Source: Polaromonas sp.
Lineage (GTDB): Bacteria > Pseudomonadota > Gammaproteobacteria > Burkholderiales > Burkholderiaceae_C
Direction: 5' to 3'
Length of the DNA stretch: 64,000 nucleotides
NCBI GenBank assembly: GCA_030683705.1
Contig: JAUXPP010000062.1
Location: 62,001 to 126,000, forward strand
This document shows positions 45,365 through 54,833 of this stretch, one piece after another. The first letter of the stretch is position 1. Each line of letters starts with the position of its first letter. The notes under the pieces are model-generated. The model saw only the letters and a program-made list of their open reading frames with translations. It was not told the DNA's origin and ran no database searches. Both the position numbers and the translations under genes were made by a program.

Positions 45365-46939
45365 GTGAAATTTTCTTTACATTTGCTCAACCCGCGCGGG
45401 CTTATTGCCGCTGGCTTGGGCCTGTGCGCGGCTGCGGGGGCGCTGGCCATCTCGCTGGGACCCAACACCCATTCAGCGGTGCTGGGGCAGCCCCTGAACC
45501 TTGCCGTGAAGGTGATGCTGGACAAGGGCGACGATCCCAATGCCCTGTGCCTGGACGCCAGTGTTTTTTATGTGGACCGGCAACTGGACAAATCACAAGT
45601 CCGGGTGACGGCTGAAAAGTCCGCCAACTCTCAGGAATCGGTGATCCGGATCCGGGCCGACGCTCCGGTGGAGGGGACGGTGGTCACGGTCCATCTGCGC
45701 GCCGGATGCGACCAGCAGACCATGCGCCGTTATGTGGTGCTGGCGGCGGCCCCGCGCCCTGCGGGTGGCGACGGTACGGCGGTCCAGCTCATGACGGCAC
45801 CGCCGGCGCAGGACAATGCCTCGCGAAACCAGGAACAGGAGCGCGAGCTCCGGCAGTTGCGCGAAGAGCTGGCCAGGGTGCAGGCAGCGCTCGCCGAGAA
45901 CAGGGAGCAGCTCCAGAGCGTGCAAAGCCAGGGTTTCCGCAAGGAACTGGTGTTTGGCGTGGTCGGGTTGCTGTGCCTCACGTTTGCCGGCCTGCTTTTC
46001 CTCATGCGCCAGCGTCCGGCCGAGCCGGCGCTGACCGGGTCCGGCCCGGGCCTGCTGCCCGAATCGACCATGGGCACCGGGCCGGGCTCCGAGCCCGGCA
46101 TCAGGGAATCGCTGTTTGACGAACTCAAGCGCCGGCCCCCGCCCGCGAGCCGTCCCTTGCCGGATACGATTCCGCCGCTGGCCGCGCGGGACCGGGCCAA
46201 ATTTTCGGTCAGCGTGCCTTTTGTTCCGCGCACTGTCCGGGTGCCGGAGATCTTCGACCTGCAGCAGCAGGTGGAATTTTTCAGCTCGCTGGGACAGCAG
46301 GATCGCGCCATTTCGCTGCTTCGCAAGCATCTGGTCGACAACGTGAAGACCAGTGCGCTGGTTTATCTGGACTTGCTTGACCTCTACCACCAGACCGGTG
46401 ACCGGGAGGAGTACGAAGTCCTGCGGGCGGACTTCAACCGCGTGTTCAACACCCGGGTCGCGCCGTTTGATGCCTATACGGCGGTGGGCAGCAATGTGTC
46501 CGCCTACGAAGATGTGCTGGCACGGATTGAAGCGGTCTGGCCGAAGCGCCGGGTGTTCGACATCATCGACAACGCGCTGTTCCGTGAGCCGGGAAACCCC
46601 GCCGAAGTCCTGGACCTCGAGGCCTACCGGGAATTGCTGCTGCTGCACGCGGTGGCCAGGGAGATCATTGACCTGCAGGCCGATCCGGGCGACAGCGGAA
46701 ACACGCAATGGCCTGACCTGGCCATGCAGCCGAGGTCCTCACCGCGCCTGGGCCTGGACATCGACCTGAGCGAGTTTGTGGCCAGCGACCGCCCTGTCAA
46801 AGCGCCCGGTGTACGTACCCGGGCGCCGGCTGCGCCGGCAAGCACACGCTCAGGCAAGGAACCCACCGTGTTCGATTCCCTCGTCGACTTTGACGACTAC
46901 GACACCGGTTTCCGCCCGGACGCCCTGGGAAAATCATAG
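45365..46939 (+). CDS. FimV-like cell-envelope protein
   Basis: A 524-residue single-pass protein, here starting at GTG 45365 (VKFSLHLLNPRGLIAAG), which gives a proper signal anchor. The periplasmic part begins GPNTHSAVLGQPLNLAVKVM, the FimV N-terminal pattern. A coiled coil (NQEQERELRQLREELARVQ), a transmembrane segment at about 200-220 (VVGLLCLTFAGLLFLM) and a cytoplasmic TPR-like part follow. FimV proteins organise polar pilus and flagellar machinery. The peptidoglycan-binding LysM motif is not evident. It lies alone on this strand. Confidence 0.75.
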   Translation: MKFSLHLLNPRGLIAAGLGLCAAAGALAISLGPNTHSAVLGQPLNLAVKVMLDKGDDPNALCLDASVFYVDRQLDKSQVRVTAEKSANSQESVIRIRADAPVEGTVVTVHLRAGCDQQTMRRYVVLAAAPRPAGGDGTAVQLMTAPPAQDNASRNQEQERELRQLREELARVQAALAENREQLQSVQSQGFRKELVFGVVGLLCLTFAGLLFLMRQRPAEPALTGSGPGLLPESTMGTGPGSEPGIRESLFDELKRRPPPASRPLPDTIPPLAARDRAKFSVSVPFVPRTVRVPEIFDLQQQVEFFSSLGQQDRAISLLRKHLVDNVKTSALVYLDLLDLYHQTGDREEYEVLRADFNRVFNTRVAPFDAYTAVGSNVSAYEDVLARIEAVWPKRRVFDIIDNALFREPGNPAEVLDLEAYRELLLLHAVAREIIDLQADPGDSGNTQWPDLAMQPRSSPRLGLDIDLSEFVASDRPVKAPGVRTRAPAAPASTRSGKEPTVFDSLVDFDDYDTGFRPDALGKS

Positions 46940-47026
46940 GCGGGCCAGCCACGGCAATCGCTTCCGGCGGCGCTCGCCAGAATCCTGCGCAGCGGCAGAA
47001 ACGCCGGCCTTCTCACGGGCCGGTAT

Positions 47027-48034
47027 CTAGCGCCTGACCTGCAAGGCGCCCGGATTGACGATATTGGTGGGCGTGCCCTTGATGAAGTTCACGACATTGT
47101 CAAACGCCGAGCTGAAATACATCTCGTAGCTTTCCTGCTCCACGTAGCCGATGTGCGGGGTGCAGATGCAGTTTTCCAGTCGCAGCAGTGCGTGCCCCTG
47201 CAGAATCGGCTCGGACTCGAACACGTCCACCGCCGCCAGCCCGGGCCGCCCGCGGTTCAGTCCCGCGATCAGCGCTTCCGGTTCGATCAGCTCGGCGCGC
47301 GAGGTGTTGACCAGCACGGACGAGGGCTTCATGCGGGCGAGGTCCTCGAGGGTGACCGCGCCGCGCGTGTCGTCCGCCAGCCGCAGATGCAGGGTCAGCA
47401 CATCGCTCTCCTGGAAAAACTCGGCCTTGGACGAGGCCACTTCAAAGCCGTCAGCCTGGGCCCGTGCACGTGAAGCTTGGCTGCCCCAGACCAGCACACG
47501 CATGCCGAAGGCGCGGCCGTAGCCGGCAACGATCTGGCCGACCTTGCCGTAACTCCAGATGCCCAGCACTTTGCCCTTGAGCACCGAGCCGATGCCGAAG
47601 TTGGCCGGCATGGAGGCATTTTTCAGGCCGGCCTGCTGCCAGGCACCGTGTTTGAGGTGGGACACATAGTGGGGGATGCGCCGCATCGCCGCCATGATCA
47701 GGGCCCAGGTCAGTTCGGCCGGCGCCGTGGGCGAGCCCACGCCTTCGGCGACCACGATGCCGCGTTCGGTGCAGGCGCCGACGTCGACGTGGCTGCCGAC
47801 ACGGCCGGTCTGCGCAATCATCTTGAGTTTGGGGAGTTTTTCGATCAGCTGGCGCTGCAGATGCGTACGCTCACGGATCAGCACGACCACATCGGCGTCC
47901 TTGAGCCGGACCGAAAGCTGGCCAATCCCCTTGACGGTGTTGGTGTAGACCTTGGCCTGGTAGGCATCGAGTTTGGCTGCGCAGGCCAGTTTGCGCACCG
48001 CATCCTGGTAGTCGTCAAGGATCACAATATTCAT
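47027..48034 (-). CDS. D-2-hydroxyacid dehydrogenase family protein
   Basis: A 335-residue NAD(P)-dependent dehydrogenase. The NAD-binding segment reads GIWSYGKVGQIVAGYGRA, a variant of the usual GxGxxG. Catalytic Arg (NTSRAELIEPEAL), Glu (FESEP) and His (CTPHIGYV) are present. The N-terminus starts MNIVILDDYQDAVRKL. The substrate is unknown; related proteins act on glyoxylate, hydroxypyruvate or aromatic hydroxyacids. Confidence 0.9.
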   Translation of the reverse strand: MNIVILDDYQDAVRKLACAAKLDAYQAKVYTNTVKGIGQLSVRLKDADVVVLIRERTHLQRQLIEKLPKLKMIAQTGRVGSHVDVGACTERGIVVAEGVGSPTAPAELTWALIMAAMRRIPHYVSHLKHGAWQQAGLKNASMPANFGIGSVLKGKVLGIWSYGKVGQIVAGYGRAFGMRVLVWGSQASRARAQADGFEVASSKAEFFQESDVLTLHLRLADDTRGAVTLEDLARMKPSSVLVNTSRAELIEPEALIAGLNRGRPGLAAVDVFESEPILQGHALLRLENCICTPHIGYVEQESYEMYFSSAFDNVVNFIKGTPTNIVNPGALQVRR

Positions 48035-48231
48035 GCCGATATTGTGCCTGCAAGTTCTGTCGCGACGAGGCGGTCGCCCTGCAAGATGTAGCAGAACGCA
48101 ATCACGGCAGCAGGTGTGGTCGTGCCATGGCGCGCATGCCGCCCGCTGCCTGTCGCGGCGTTCGCCGTCGGGTCGAGTACGGGATATCGCGCCGCGTCCT
48201 TGTCACGGCCGCGGCGAGTGCAGGTCCGGGC

Positions 48232-48624
48232 TCAGGCGGCCTGCGCCAGTGCGGCCTCGCGCTGGGCCATGCGCTCCAGTTCGGCGCAGACATCGGCCAT
48301 GCGGCCAGAAATCACCATGCGGCCGGCGCAGGACGGGCTGATGCCGGCCTCGAACTCGCGCACCACTTTCAGTCGGCGCGGCGCTCCGGTCCTGGTTACG
48401 TTCGGACAATGTTTGGGAGCTGCAGACCGCGCTGTTTGTGCGCTGCCAGCTACTATTTTTGCAGCGGACGAGTCATTGGCGGCAAGGCGCCGGAAGGCCG
48501 GCACCGGGCTGGACGGGGTGACGCTGACCGCGGGCTGGGCCGGCACCCACAAGGCGGCGAGGGCCTGCAGCGGCGCGAGCAGGACGGACAGCAGCGGTGA
48601 ACGTGAAAAACTGGCGATTCCCAT
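48232..48624 (-). CDS. Conserved hypothetical protein upstream of lexA
   Basis: A 130-residue protein, start ATG 48624 preceded by CAGGAG. The N-terminus is a hydrophobic signal-like stretch (SRSPLLSVLLAPLQALAALW). The C-terminus RMVISGRMADVCAELERMA is a motif I have seen as conserved in Burkholderiales proteins of unknown function. The middle part (around AAKIVAG) may include a decayed copy of repeat family 2. It stands 154 bp downstream of lexA, on the same strand. Confidence 0.65.
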   Translation of the reverse strand: MGIASFSRSPLLSVLLAPLQALAALWVPAQPAVSVTPSSPVPAFRRLAANDSSAAKIVAGSAQTARSAAPKHCPNVTRTGAPRRLKVVREFEAGISPSCAGRMVISGRMADVCAELERMAQREAALAQAA

Positions 48625-48778
48625 GAGAACTCCTGAGCTAGAGATAAACACAGGCAGGATTCAAAAACACAACCGCTGCACCAGGGTGTTGGCCAAGCAC
48701 TGACCAAACGCCCGCCACCTGCTGCGCGGAAAAAACTGCGGACCGCCACCGGCAGTGCCCGTCCGCCTGCCGATGTCT

Positions 48779-49468
48779 TTACATCAGCATGGTGTTGCGG
48801 ATCAGGCCGACGGCCAGGCCTTCCAGCTCGAAAGGCTCGCCGGGCTCGACCACGATGGTCTGGAAGTCGGGGTTTTCGGGCAGCAATTCGATCAGGTGCT
48901 TGTTGCGGCGGAAGCGTTTGACCGTGACTTCGTCGCCCAGCCGGGCTACGACGATCTGGCCGTTCTTGGCTTCCTTGGTTTGCTGAACTGCCAGCAGGTC
49001 GCCGTCCATGATGCCGGCATCCCGCATGCTCATGCCGCGCACCTTCAGCAGGTAATCGGGCTTGCGCTGGAACAGGCTGCTTTCGAAATAGTAGGTATGG
49101 TCCACATGCTCCTGCGCGAGAATGGGGCTGCCAGCAGCAACCCGCCCCACCAGAGGCAGGGCGAGTTGGGCCAGGCTTTGCAAGGGCAGGGAGAACTGTT
49201 TGATGCGGGATTCGTTGATGGAGCGCAGGGTATCGCTGCGCAGGCGGATGCCGCGCGAGGTGCCGCTGACCAGTTCGATCACGCCCTTGCGGGCCAGCGC
49301 CTGCAGGTGTTCCTCGGCCGCGTTGGCGGACTTGAAGCCGAGTTCGTTGGCGATCTCTGCACGGGTTGGCGGGGCGCCGGTGCGCGCAATGGCGCTCTGG
49401 ATCAATTCCAGGATTTGCTGCTGGCGTGCAGTGAGTTTGGGCATTTCCGAAAAATCAGTGAGGCTCAT
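48779..49468 (-). CDS. lexA: LexA SOS repressor
   Basis: A 229-residue repressor and self-cleaving protease. The N-terminal winged helix is at residues 9-70 ([35 protein letters not shown]). The Ala-Gly cleavage site is in [10 protein letters not shown]. The catalytic Ser is in [11 protein letters not shown] and the Lys in [10 protein letters not shown] good Shine-Dalgarno sequence (AAGGAG) precedes ATG 49468. Two LexA-type boxes lie upstream (49526-49560), so it is autoregulated. Confidence 0.95.
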   Translation of the reverse strand: MSLTDFSEMPKLTARQQQILELIQSAIARTGAPPTRAEIANELGFKSANAAEEHLQALARKGVIELVSGTSRGIRLRSDTLRSINESRIKQFSLPLQSLAQLALPLVGRVAAGSPILAQEHVDHTYYFESSLFQRKPDYLLKVRGMSMRDAGIMDGDLLAVQQTKEAKNGQIVVARLGDEVTVKRFRRNKHLIELLPENPDFQTIVVEPGEPFELEGLAVGLIRNTMLM

Positions 49469-49525
49469 GGGGTAGGCTCCTTGGTAAACAGCGACCGCAG
49501 CGACCGGCTTGGGCGTCGATGAAGG

Positions 49526-49560
49526 CTGTTTTAATATCCAGTAGCTGTATTTTCATCCAG
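49526..49560. promoter_or_regulatory. Two LexA (SOS) boxes between lexA and the asparaginase gene
   Basis: CTGTTTTAATATCCAG (49526-49541) and CTGTATTTTCATCCAG (49545-49560) both follow CTG-N10-CAG, centres 19 bp apart. They match the LexA consensus CTGT-N8-ACAG at seven of eight conserved positions. They precede lexA and lie 11 bp from the ATG of the divergent asparaginase gene. Confidence 0.75.
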
Positions 49561-49571
49561 TTTTTTAAGGA

Positions 49572-50552
49572 ATGCAAGTGTCTGGCGAAATGAAGCGCAA
49601 AAAAATCGTGGTTCTGGGCACCGGCGGCACCATCGCCGGCACCGCGGCCCAGGCCGGCGACAACCTCGGCTATACCGCCGCGCAGGTCGGGATTGAGCAA
49701 CTTGTCGCTGAGCTGCCCGCGCTGGCCGACGGCGGCTGTGAACTGTTCAGCGAGCAGGTGGCGCAGGTCGACAGCAAGGACATGGACTTCGGCATCTGGC
49801 GCGCGCTGGCGCAGCGGGTGGCGCACTGGCTGGCGCAGGAGGAGGTTCAGGGTATCGTCATCACGCACGGCACCGACACGCTGGAGGAAACCGCGTTTTT
49901 CCTGCAGGCGCTGCTGGACCCGGCCAAACCGGTGGTGTTGACCTGCGCGATGCGGCCGGCGACAGCGCTGGCGCCTGACGGGCCGCAGAACATGCTGGAT
50001 GCGGTGGCGGTTGCGTCACACGCCGGGGCGCGCGGCGTGGTCGCCGTCTGCGCTGGTGTCGTTCACAGCGCTTTCGATGTGCAAAAAGTCCATACCTACC
50101 GCCTCGATGCCTTCAGTTCCGGCGACGCCGGCCCACTCGGCTACGTCGAGGAGGGCGGTTTACGTTTGTTGCGAAACTGGCCCTCAGGCCAAGAGGGACA
50201 AGCGCAAGCAGCTATAAAAATAGTAGCATCCGGCGCAGGTGATCGCTCCTGGCCGCGCGTTGAAATTGTCATGAATTACGCCGGCGCCGACGGCCGCGCC
50301 GTGCGCGCGCTGGTGGCCGACGGGGTGCAGGGCTTGGTGGTGGCGGGCACCGGCAACGGTACCCTGCACCAGGCGCTGGAAGCCGCCTTGCTGGCGGCGC
50401 AGGCCGGCGGTGTGCGGGTGGTCCGGGCCACGCGTTGCCTCGACGGCCGGGTCTTGCCCAAGGCCGGCGATGTACTGGCCGACTCGCAGGGCCTGAGCCC
50501 GGTCAAGGCGCGGGTGGCGCTGCTGCTGGCGCTGCTCGCTTCCGCTCACTGA
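49572..50552 (+). CDS. L-asparaginase, type II-like, with repeat-derived insert
   Basis: A 326-residue asparaginase that hydrolyses asparagine to aspartate and ammonia. The catalytic Thr is in VLGTGGTIAGTA and the second motif is THGTDTLEETAFF. ATG 49572 follows AAGGA; ATG 49590 is an alternative start. Residues about 202-221 (SGQEGQAQAAIKIVASGAGD) come from a family 2 repeat copy. They interrupt the normal RNWP...PRVEIV join. There is no signal peptide, so the enzyme is cytoplasmic. It shares the divergent LexA boxes with lexA. Confidence 0.92.
   Translation: MQVSGEMKRKKIVVLGTGGTIAGTAAQAGDNLGYTAAQVGIEQLVAELPALADGGCELFSEQVAQVDSKDMDFGIWRALAQRVAHWLAQEEVQGIVITHGTDTLEETAFFLQALLDPAKPVVLTCAMRPATALAPDGPQNMLDAVAVASHAGARGVVAVCAGVVHSAFDVQKVHTYRLDAFSSGDAGPLGYVEEGGLRLLRNWPSGQEGQAQAAIKIVASGAGDRSWPRVEIVMNYAGADGRAVRALVADGVQGLVVAGTGNGTLHQALEAALLAAQAGGVRVVRATRCLDGRVLPKAGDVLADSQGLSPVKARVALLLALLASAH
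50177..50233 (+). repeat. Short interspersed repeat family 2, copy inside the asparaginase gene
   Basis: Shows GGACAAGCGCAAGCAGCTAT and AAAAATAGTAGCATCCGG, in frame, without a stop. Confidence 0.75.
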
Positions 50553-50561
50553 GGACGCGGG

Positions 50562-50981
50562 ATGTTCGAGTCGCTGCGTTCCCACGTCTGGGCCTATCCG
50601 GCGCTGGAGGTGGTGCACATCATCGGCATCGGGCTGCTGCTGGGCAACCTGGTGTTGCTGGAACTGCGCGTGTTCGGCCTGGGCGCCGCGCTGCCGGTGA
50701 AGGCCTTGTCGCGGCTGAGCTTGGGCATCGCGCTGGCCGGCTTCTCGGTCGTAGCCGCCTCCGGCTTGCTGATGTTCGCTTCCCAGCCGGCCGAACTGCT
50801 GGCGAACCGGGCTTTCACCCTGAAGATGCTGCTGTTATTGACGGCAGGTTGTAATGCAGCCTGGTTTCATGGGCGCGGCTCGCTGGACAAACTCGACGGC
50901 CTGGCCAAGGCGCAGATGGCAGTGTCCACGCTGATCTGGCTGGCCGTGATTGCCTGTGGCCGCTGGATTGCCTATGTGTAA
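50562..50981 (+). CDS. Small membrane protein (DUF6644-like)
   Basis: A 139-residue protein with four hydrophobic helices and His residues near the membrane face (EVVHIIGIGLLLG), similar to DUF6644 proteins and possibly heme-related. It follows the asparaginase gene by 9 bp and precedes a DUF6152 gene by 27 bp, which suggests one operon. The function is unknown. Confidence 0.75.
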   Translation: MFESLRSHVWAYPALEVVHIIGIGLLLGNLVLLELRVFGLGAALPVKALSRLSLGIALAGFSVVAASGLLMFASQPAELLANRAFTLKMLLLLTAGCNAAWFHGRGSLDKLDGLAKAQMAVSTLIWLAVIACGRWIAYV

Positions 50982-51008
50982 ACAAGCTCAATCAACCAGG
51001 AGATTGGA

Positions 51009-51488
51009 ATGAAGCGACGTGACCTGCTGAAAGTTTCCCTGGCCCTGCCTGCAGCAGGTGCTGCCCCCTGGGCCCTGGCCCACCACGGCTGGAGCAGTTT
51101 TGACCAGGACCGGCCGATTTATCTGGAAGGCAGGGTGACCAGGTCCATGTGGCGCAACCCGCATGCCGAACTCGAACTCGAGGTCTCGCCCAATCTCAAA
51201 CTGCCGGCCGACTTGGCGCAGCGGACCCTGCCCGCACAGAGCGCGCCGGTCGATGGCAAGGCGCTGCTGGCCAAAGCCGTGGTGCCCACGCGCAAGGACA
51301 AACGCTGGGAGATCGAACTGGCGCCGCTGACACGCATGCAGGCCTGGAAGGTGGCCGAGATCAAGCCGGGCGCGCAGGTCGAGCTGCTGGGCTTTACTTT
51401 TACCGGCGAGAAGGGTGAGGCCATCCTGCGCGTCGAGTACCTGTTTGCCGACGGCAAGGTCTACGGACTGCGCTCCGGTCCGGCCTGA
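51009..51488 (+). CDS. DUF6152 periplasmic protein
   Basis: A 159-residue exported protein with a twin-arginine leader (MKRRDLLKVSLALPAAGA) ending near ALAHH. The mature N-terminus HHGWSSFDQDRPIYLEGRVT and RNPHAELELEV match DUF6152, a small beta-rich family of unknown role often near copper-related proteins. AGGAG precedes the ATG by 7 bases. It forms a unit with the preceding membrane protein. Confidence 0.82.
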   Translation: MKRRDLLKVSLALPAAGAAPWALAHHGWSSFDQDRPIYLEGRVTRSMWRNPHAELELEVSPNLKLPADLAQRTLPAQSAPVDGKALLAKAVVPTRKDKRWEIELAPLTRMQAWKVAEIKPGAQVELLGFTFTGEKGEAILRVEYLFADGKVYGLRSGPA

Positions 51489-51506
51489 AGGCGGGACACA
51501 CGCATG

Positions 51507-51535
51507 AAAAAGGCCGTCGATCGACGGCCTTTTTT
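51507..51535. terminator. Bidirectional terminator between DUF6152 and adk
   Basis: AAAAAGGCCGTCGA pairs perfectly with TCGACGGCCTTTTT over 14 bp. Runs of A and T flank it on both sides, so it can stop both convergent transcripts. Confidence 0.9.
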
Positions 51536-51554
51536 GTGGGGCACTCGCGAGGTT

Positions 51555-52289
<735 letters not shown>

Positions 52290-52320
52290 TCAAGGATAGC
52301 ATGCGTGCCCTGCGGCAGGC

Positions 52321-53079
52321 TTACACGAACAGCCGGCGCACACGCTCCAGATCTTCGGGCGTGTCCACGCCCGGTCCGGGCGCATCTGCGCTGATGTGCA
52401 CGGCAATGCGGTGGCCGTGCCAGAGCGCGCGCAACTGCTCCAGTGCCTCGAGTTGCTCCAGCGGCGCCTGCGGCAGTTTGGGGAACTGGCGCAAAAAGCC
52501 GGTGCGGTAGGCGTAGATGCCGACATGACGCAGCGGCGGCGGCAGCGTGCCGCCGCCTTCCCACCAGGCCTGGCCGCCGGCATCACGCGCGGCCGGGATG
52601 GGGGCACGGCTGAAGTACAGCGCGGTGTTGCGCGCGTCGAGCACCACCTTGACCACGTTCGGGTTGTGCAGGTCGGCGAGCGAGGCGATGGCATGTGCGG
52701 CCGTGCCCATGGCGCAGTCGGTGCGGTCGGCCAGCAGGCCGGCCACCGCGTCGATCAGGGCGGGAGCTATCAGCGGCTCGTCGCCCTGCACATTGACCAC
52801 CACCTCGTCGTCGCCGAGCTGCAGCAGATGGCAGGCTTCGGCCAGCCGGTCGCTGCCGCTGGGGTGATCGGCGTGGGTCATCACGGCCGTGACCTGGAAA
52901 GCGGCGCAGGCTTGGGCGATGCGCGGGCTGTCGGTGGCCACCACGACGCGCGAGGCGCCGCTGAGCATTGCGCGTTGCGCCACCCGCACGATCATCGGGA
53001 TGCCGGCAATGTCGGCCAGCGGTTTGTCGGGGAGCCGGGTGGAGGCGAGGCGGGCGGGGATGAGGACGGTGAAACTCAT
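52321..53079 (-). CDS. kdsB: 3-deoxy-manno-octulosonate cytidylyltransferase
   Basis: A 252-residue enzyme that makes CMP-Kdo for lipopolysaccharide. It starts [24 protein letters not shown], shown here by its key [12 protein letters not shown] motif, and has NVQGDEPLI. It follows trm112 by 10 bp. Confidence 0.96.
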   Translation of the reverse strand: MSFTVLIPARLASTRLPDKPLADIAGIPMIVRVAQRAMLSGASRVVVATDSPRIAQACAAFQVTAVMTHADHPSGSDRLAEACHLLQLGDDEVVVNVQGDEPLIAPALIDAVAGLLADRTDCAMGTAAHAIASLADLHNPNVVKVVLDARNTALYFSRAPIPAARDAGGQAWWEGGGTLPPPLRHVGIYAYRTGFLRQFPKLPQAPLEQLEALEQLRALWHGHRIAVHISADAPGPGVDTPEDLERVRRLFV

Positions 53080-53089
53080 GCCGGAACGC

Positions 53090-53272
53090 TCAGAGCCCGA
53101 GTTCCTCGTCGGTGAGCACGCGGGCTTCCTCTTCCAGCATCACCGGCAGGCCGTCGCGTATCGGGTAGGCCAGGCGGGCGCTGCGCGAGACCAGTTCCTG
53201 TTTTTCACGGTCGTAGTCGAGCGGGCCCTTGGTCACAGGGCAGACCAGCAGTTCAAGCAGTTTGGTGTCCAT
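53090..53272 (-). CDS. Trm112/YcaR-like small zinc-ribbon protein
   Basis: A 60-residue protein ([20 protein letters not shown]) with the YcaR/Trm112 pattern ending [15 protein letters not shown]. Start ATG 53272 overlaps the lpxK 3' end by 20 nt. It lies between lpxK and kdsB as in many proteobacteria. Only one Cys of the usual zinc set (VCP) is present. Confidence 0.9.
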   Translation of the reverse strand: MDTKLLELLVCPVTKGPLDYDREKQELVSRSARLAYPIRDGLPVMLEEEARVLTDEELGL

Positions 53273-54293
53273 GGGGCGATGGTAATGGAGAAAGCCGGCT
53301 CGCCAGCAAGGCGTCGAAGGCCGCAAAAAACGCCGGCTCCGGTTCGAACACCAGCGGCACCGCCAGTGCGTCGGTCTGCCGGGAAAACAGCTTGATCGCG
53401 TCTTTCTCGGTACAAATCAAGGTGTAGCCCTCGTCCGCCGGGCGTGGGTAGCTATCAAAATCATAGTGATCCGGGAGCGCACGGGTTTGCGCCAGGCTGA
53501 GGCCACGGGCTGTGAGCATGTCGAAAAAGGCCTGCGGCCTGGCGATGCCGGCCAGCGCAATCAGCGGCGTGCCGGCCAGGCTGCCCAGCGCCACGCGGCT
53601 GCCGTCGGCGCGCAGGGCATGGTCGGCGAGCCGCCGCGTGGAGCGGAACCCCCCGAAGGCCGGCAGCGCGCCGGTGTGCAGCACCAGGTCGATGCCGCGG
53701 CCCTGCGGGCCGGCTCCGCGTTGCAGGCGTGCCGGCCAGGGCTCGCGCAGCGGACCGGCCGGCAGCAGCCAGCCGTTGCCGGCGCCGCGGTCGTCGAACA
53801 CCGCGATCTCGAGGTCGTGCTGCAGCGCGTAGTGCTGCAGGCCGTCGTCGCAGACGATGAGCTGCGTGGCCGGATGGGCGGCCAGCAGGGCGTACGCCGC
53901 ATCGGCACGCCGCGCCGCCACAAACACCGGGGCCTGGGTGGCGCGCCGGATCAGCGCGGGTTCATCACCGGACAGCTCGGGCGGGGTTTCAGGCAAGACT
54001 TCGAGGCAGCCCTCGCCGCTGCGCCCGTAACCGCGCGAGACCACACCGGCCCGGATGCCGGCCGCCTGCAGATGCTGCACCAGCGCGATCACGGTGGGCG
54101 TCTTGCCCGCGCCGCCTGCCACCACATTGCCGACCACCACCACCGGCACCGGCATTTTTTCGGAGGGCAGAAGATTCGCGCGGTACAGGCTGCGGCGCAA
54201 GCGCCCGATCACGCCGAACAGCAGCGCCAGCGGCAGCAGCAGGCAGGCCAGCGGGCCGCGCCGCAGCCAGGCCTGCTGCAGGCCCGCCTTCAC
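53253..54293 (-). CDS. lpxK: Tetraacyldisaccharide 4'-kinase
   Basis: A 346-residue lipid A kinase. The Walker-like motif is [13 protein letters not shown] near residue 51. SRGYGRS and the C-terminal [12 protein letters not shown] are also typical. An N-terminal hydrophobic helix anchors it to the inner membrane. Confidence 0.95.
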   Translation of the reverse strand: MKAGLQQAWLRRGPLACLLLPLALLFGVIGRLRRSLYRANLLPSEKMPVPVVVVGNVVAGGAGKTPTVIALVQHLQAAGIRAGVVSRGYGRSGEGCLEVLPETPPELSGDEPALIRRATQAPVFVAARRADAAYALLAAHPATQLIVCDDGLQHYALQHDLEIAVFDDRGAGNGWLLPAGPLREPWPARLQRGAGPQGRGIDLVLHTGALPAFGGFRSTRRLADHALRADGSRVALGSLAGTPLIALAGIARPQAFFDMLTARGLSLAQTRALPDHYDFDSYPRPADEGYTLICTEKDAIKLFSRQTDALAVPLVFEPEPAFFAAFDALLASRLSPLPSPHGHQTA

Positions 54294-54295
54294 GC

Positions 54296-54724
54296 TTATT
54301 TCGCGCCGGCCTGCGCCGCGCTCTGGGTGGCAAAGGTGATCTGGGTCAGGCCGCTGCGCCGCGCCGCCTCCATCACCGTGATCACCGACTGGTGGCTGGC
54401 GCTGGCGTCGGCGCTGATGATGACGACGCTGTCCTTGCCGGCCTTGGCCGCCGCCGTCAGGGCGGCGCTCAGCGCCTCGATGCTGCGACCGTCCACCGGC
54501 GTCTTGCTGACCATGTAGCGGCCGTCGCTGGAGACCGCAACGATGACTTCCTTGGGGTAGTCGCGCTGCTGGTCGGCGTCGGCCACGGGGAGCTTGATCT
54601 GCAACTCGGTGAACTTGCTGTAGGTGGTCGACAGCATCAGGAAGATCAGCACCACCAGCAGCACGTCGATGAAGGGGATCAGGTTGATCTCCGGTTCATC
54701 GCGGGAGCTTGTGCGGAAGTTCAT
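54296..54724 (-). CDS. exbD: Biopolymer transport protein ExbD/TolR
   Basis: A 142-residue protein with one transmembrane helix ([20 protein letters not shown], including the proton-relaying Asp of the family). Start ATG 54724. It forms a proton-driven motor with ExbB, upstream at 54834-55472. A repeat copy (D) fills the gap between them. No TonB is in the window. Confidence 0.92.
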   Translation of the reverse strand: MNFRTSSRDEPEINLIPFIDVLLVVLIFLMLSTTYSKFTELQIKLPVADADQQRDYPKEVIVAVSSDGRYMVSKTPVDGRSIEALSAALTAAAKAGKDSVVIISADASASHQSVITVMEAARRSGLTQITFATQSAAQAGAK

Positions 54725-54749
54725 GAGGGCCTCCGCGTGGGGGCCAGGG

Positions 54750-54826
54750 TTTTTTCGCCGGGCCGCCCCAAGAAAAAATGCGCCCCCCCGGGGGGCAGCG
54801 ACGTACGCGAAGCGACGAGCGTGGGG
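54750..54826 (+). repeat. Covarying-hairpin repeat family 1, copy D
   Basis: Arm TTTTTTC (54750-54756), loop GCCGGGCCGCCCCAA (54757-54771), arm GAAAAAA (54772-54778), then CCCCCCCGGGGGG and tail GTACGCGAAGCGACGAGCGT. It lies in the exbB-exbD gap. Confidence 0.85.
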
Positions 54827-54833
54827 GCCATGG

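Noticed and set aside
53440..53480. Sequence in lpxK resembling repeat family 2 (TAGCTATCAAAATCATAG)
   Set aside because: It encodes DHYDFDSYP, which is the normal conserved segment of LpxK, and the repeat core GCGCAAGCAGC is missing. The likeness is probably chance.
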